A DNA stretch of 6,241 bases, taken from positions 1 to 6,241 of the forward strand of contig CATKHE010000212.1 in assembly GCA_949747935.1 (NCBI GenBank), in the 5' to 3' direction. The notes under the pieces were generated by a model. That model did not search any database. It had not been told where the DNA came from and saw only the letters and a list, made by a program, of their open reading frames with translations. Made by a program: the position numbers and the translations under genes. Numbering within the stretch: position 1 is the stretch's first letter; each line of letters opens with the position of its first letter. The DNA comes from an uncultured Eubacteriales bacterium (lineage in GTDB: Bacteria; Bacillota_A; Clostridia; Oscillospirales; Oscillospiraceae). This document shows, one piece after another, positions 5,702 through 6,241 of this stretch.

Positions 5702-5732
5702 GTTTTATTGTAAAACAGGGACGTCACATCCC
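5702..5732. promoter_or_regulatory. Two adjacent dyads upstream of the major pilin
   Basis: GTTTTATTGTAAAAC (5702-5716) is a perfect inverted repeat of 6-bp arms around TTG. One base away, GGGACGTCACATCCC (5718-5732) has 7-bp arms with one mismatch around a single central base. They lie about 75 to 100 bp before the major pilin start in the 157-bp gap. No convincing -35/-10 pair was found nearby: TACAAT within the first dyad is a possible -10 but lacks a good -35. They may be protein-binding sites; this is not shown. Confidence 0.35.
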
Positions 5733-5778
5733 GCATTACATTTGGGGAAACCGGTGCATTTTTCTGAATTTTCTTGGG

Positions 5779-5798
5779 GGGCGGGCTCAGGCCCGCCC
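5779..5798 (-). promoter_or_regulatory. GC-rich hairpin carrying the upstream gene's stop codon in its loop
   Basis: GGGCGGGC (5779-5786) and GCCCGCCC (5791-5798) form a perfect 8-bp all-GC stem. The 4-nt loop, CTGA in the minus-strand RNA, contains the TGA stop of the LPNTG protein. The RNA after the stem is A-rich, not U-rich, so it is not a standard intrinsic terminator. It could act as a partial attenuator or mRNA processing/stability element between adhesin and major pilin. Confidence 0.5.
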
Positions 5799-6241
5799 GC
5801 TCCCTCTCCGCTTGAGCTCCAGCGCCAGCGCCGCCGCGGCCATCAGGCCCAGACCGGTGACAGTATACAGCGCGGTGCCCGCTCCGCCCGTGTTGGGCAG
5901 AGGCTTGCCGGGGTTGTTGGGTATGGTGATGACATAAATTCCATTTACATCTTCGCCCTTCAATGCCTGCGGGCTCAATTCAGCTCCAGCCTCCGTGATC
6001 CGGATGGTGGAGACCTCGGACATGGGCAGATAGCCCTCCGGAGCGGCAGTCTCCTTGAGATAGTAGGTCCTGCCCATGAGGAGCGTAAGCTCGTTGTAAC
6101 CGCCGTCTGCTGTAACAATACCTGTTACAGCCGCAGAGGTTCCCGTAAAGACGGGCGTCGCCTCGGGGTGATCCGCAGGATTCACATCGTACAGCTCAAA
6201 GCTCGCGCCGGGAAGGGGATTTGCTCCGTCGGTCTTGAGGA
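5787..6241 (-). CDS. C-terminal part of a large LPNTG surface protein, probable ancillary pilin/adhesin (5' end outside window)
   Basis: The frame stays open to the window edge, so the GTG at 6185 is an internal Val codon and not a start. The visible 150 residues begin LKTDGANPLPGASFELYD, the classic first strand of a CnaB/SpaA isopeptide domain, with Lys at the second visible residue. The E-box YYLKETAAPEGY follows with the catalytic Glu at about residue 63, and YVITIPNNPG near 101-111 provides the likely acceptor Asn. The sorting signal LPNTG (114-118) precedes a hydrophobic segment and the basic tail KRRGSGRA. This is one complete C-terminal Ig-like domain of a cell-wall anchored protein. 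Its place directly upstream of the major pilin and class C sortase suggests a tip or ancillary pilin with adhesive N-terminal domains outside the window. The adhesin role is inference; the LPXTG/CnaB assignment is firm. Confidence 0.88.
   Translation of the reverse strand, partial: LKTDGANPLPGASFELYDVNPADHPEATPVFTGTSAAVTGIVTADGGYNELTLLMGRTYYLKETAAPEGYLPMSEVSTIRITEAGAELSPQALKGEDVNGIYVITIPNNPGKPLPNTGGAGTALYTVTGLGLMAAAALALELKRRGSGRA

Noticed and set aside
5640..5786. A sigma-A promoter for the major pilin in the 157-bp gap
   Set aside because: TACAAT and TAAAAT can be read as -10 boxes, but no -35 box at 16 to 18 nt is acceptable for either. An internal promoter is not supported by sequence alone.
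5787..6185. Treating the GTG at 6185 as the start of a small 132-residue LPNTG protein
   Set aside because: The frame continues upstream to the window edge and encodes the first strand of the CnaB domain, so the codon is internal and the protein has no signal peptide in view.
1..6241. CRISPR array, phage, toxin-antitoxin or defence system
   Set aside because: No regularly spaced direct repeats, phage structural genes or small paired toxin/antitoxin frames are present; all coding capacity is explained by pilus, transposase and SIS genes.

Overview
The window reads as part of a chromosome of a Gram-positive anaerobe, most likely a Clostridia (Bacillota) gut commensal. The reasons are three cell-wall sorting signals of the LPXTG type, two sortases, CnaB/SpaA-type isopeptide domains, strong AGGAGG-like ribosome sites and a sigma-A style promoter. 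Genus-level placement is not possible from this sequence alone. Every gene that can be supported lies on the minus strand, so transcription runs from high to low coordinates.

Positions 6241 to about 1738 hold the distal part of a sortase-assembled pilus operon. In transcription order it contains: the C-terminal end of a large LPNTG surface protein, cut by the window edge and probably an ancillary or tip pilin/adhesin; a 465-residue major pilin (LPSTG); a class C pilin-polymerising sortase; a proline-rich minor (probably basal) pilin (LPQTG); and a second, non-class-C sortase whose start codon overlaps the stop of the minor pilin. A perfect 18-bp hairpin terminator lies 5 nt after the last stop codon. 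The logic fits known Gram-positive pili. The class C sortase links major pilin subunits through a pilin lysine, the proline-rich minor pilin ends the polymer, and the second sortase is a plausible wall-anchoring or base-adding enzyme. That last role is inference.

Positions 1738 to 1212 hold an N-terminally truncated IS5-family transposase remnant preceded by an in-frame stop, with a 10-bp inverted repeat near the broken end. It is a scar between the pilus operon and the next gene.

Positions 1100 to 5 hold a separate transcription unit. A strong promoter with a dyad around its -10 box drives a single SIS-domain gene of the FrlB/FraB deglycase type, followed by a hairpin at the window edge. 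Its catalytic Glu/His pair is conserved.

The most interesting points are the translationally coupled pilin/sortase pair, the DP-to-NP change in the class C sortase lid, the minor pilin with only two lysines in its mature ectodomain, the structured intergenic DNA before the major pilin and before the class C sortase, and a compositionally distinct patch in the first domain of the major pilin. No wholly new system is evident; this is a variant of a known pilus architecture.
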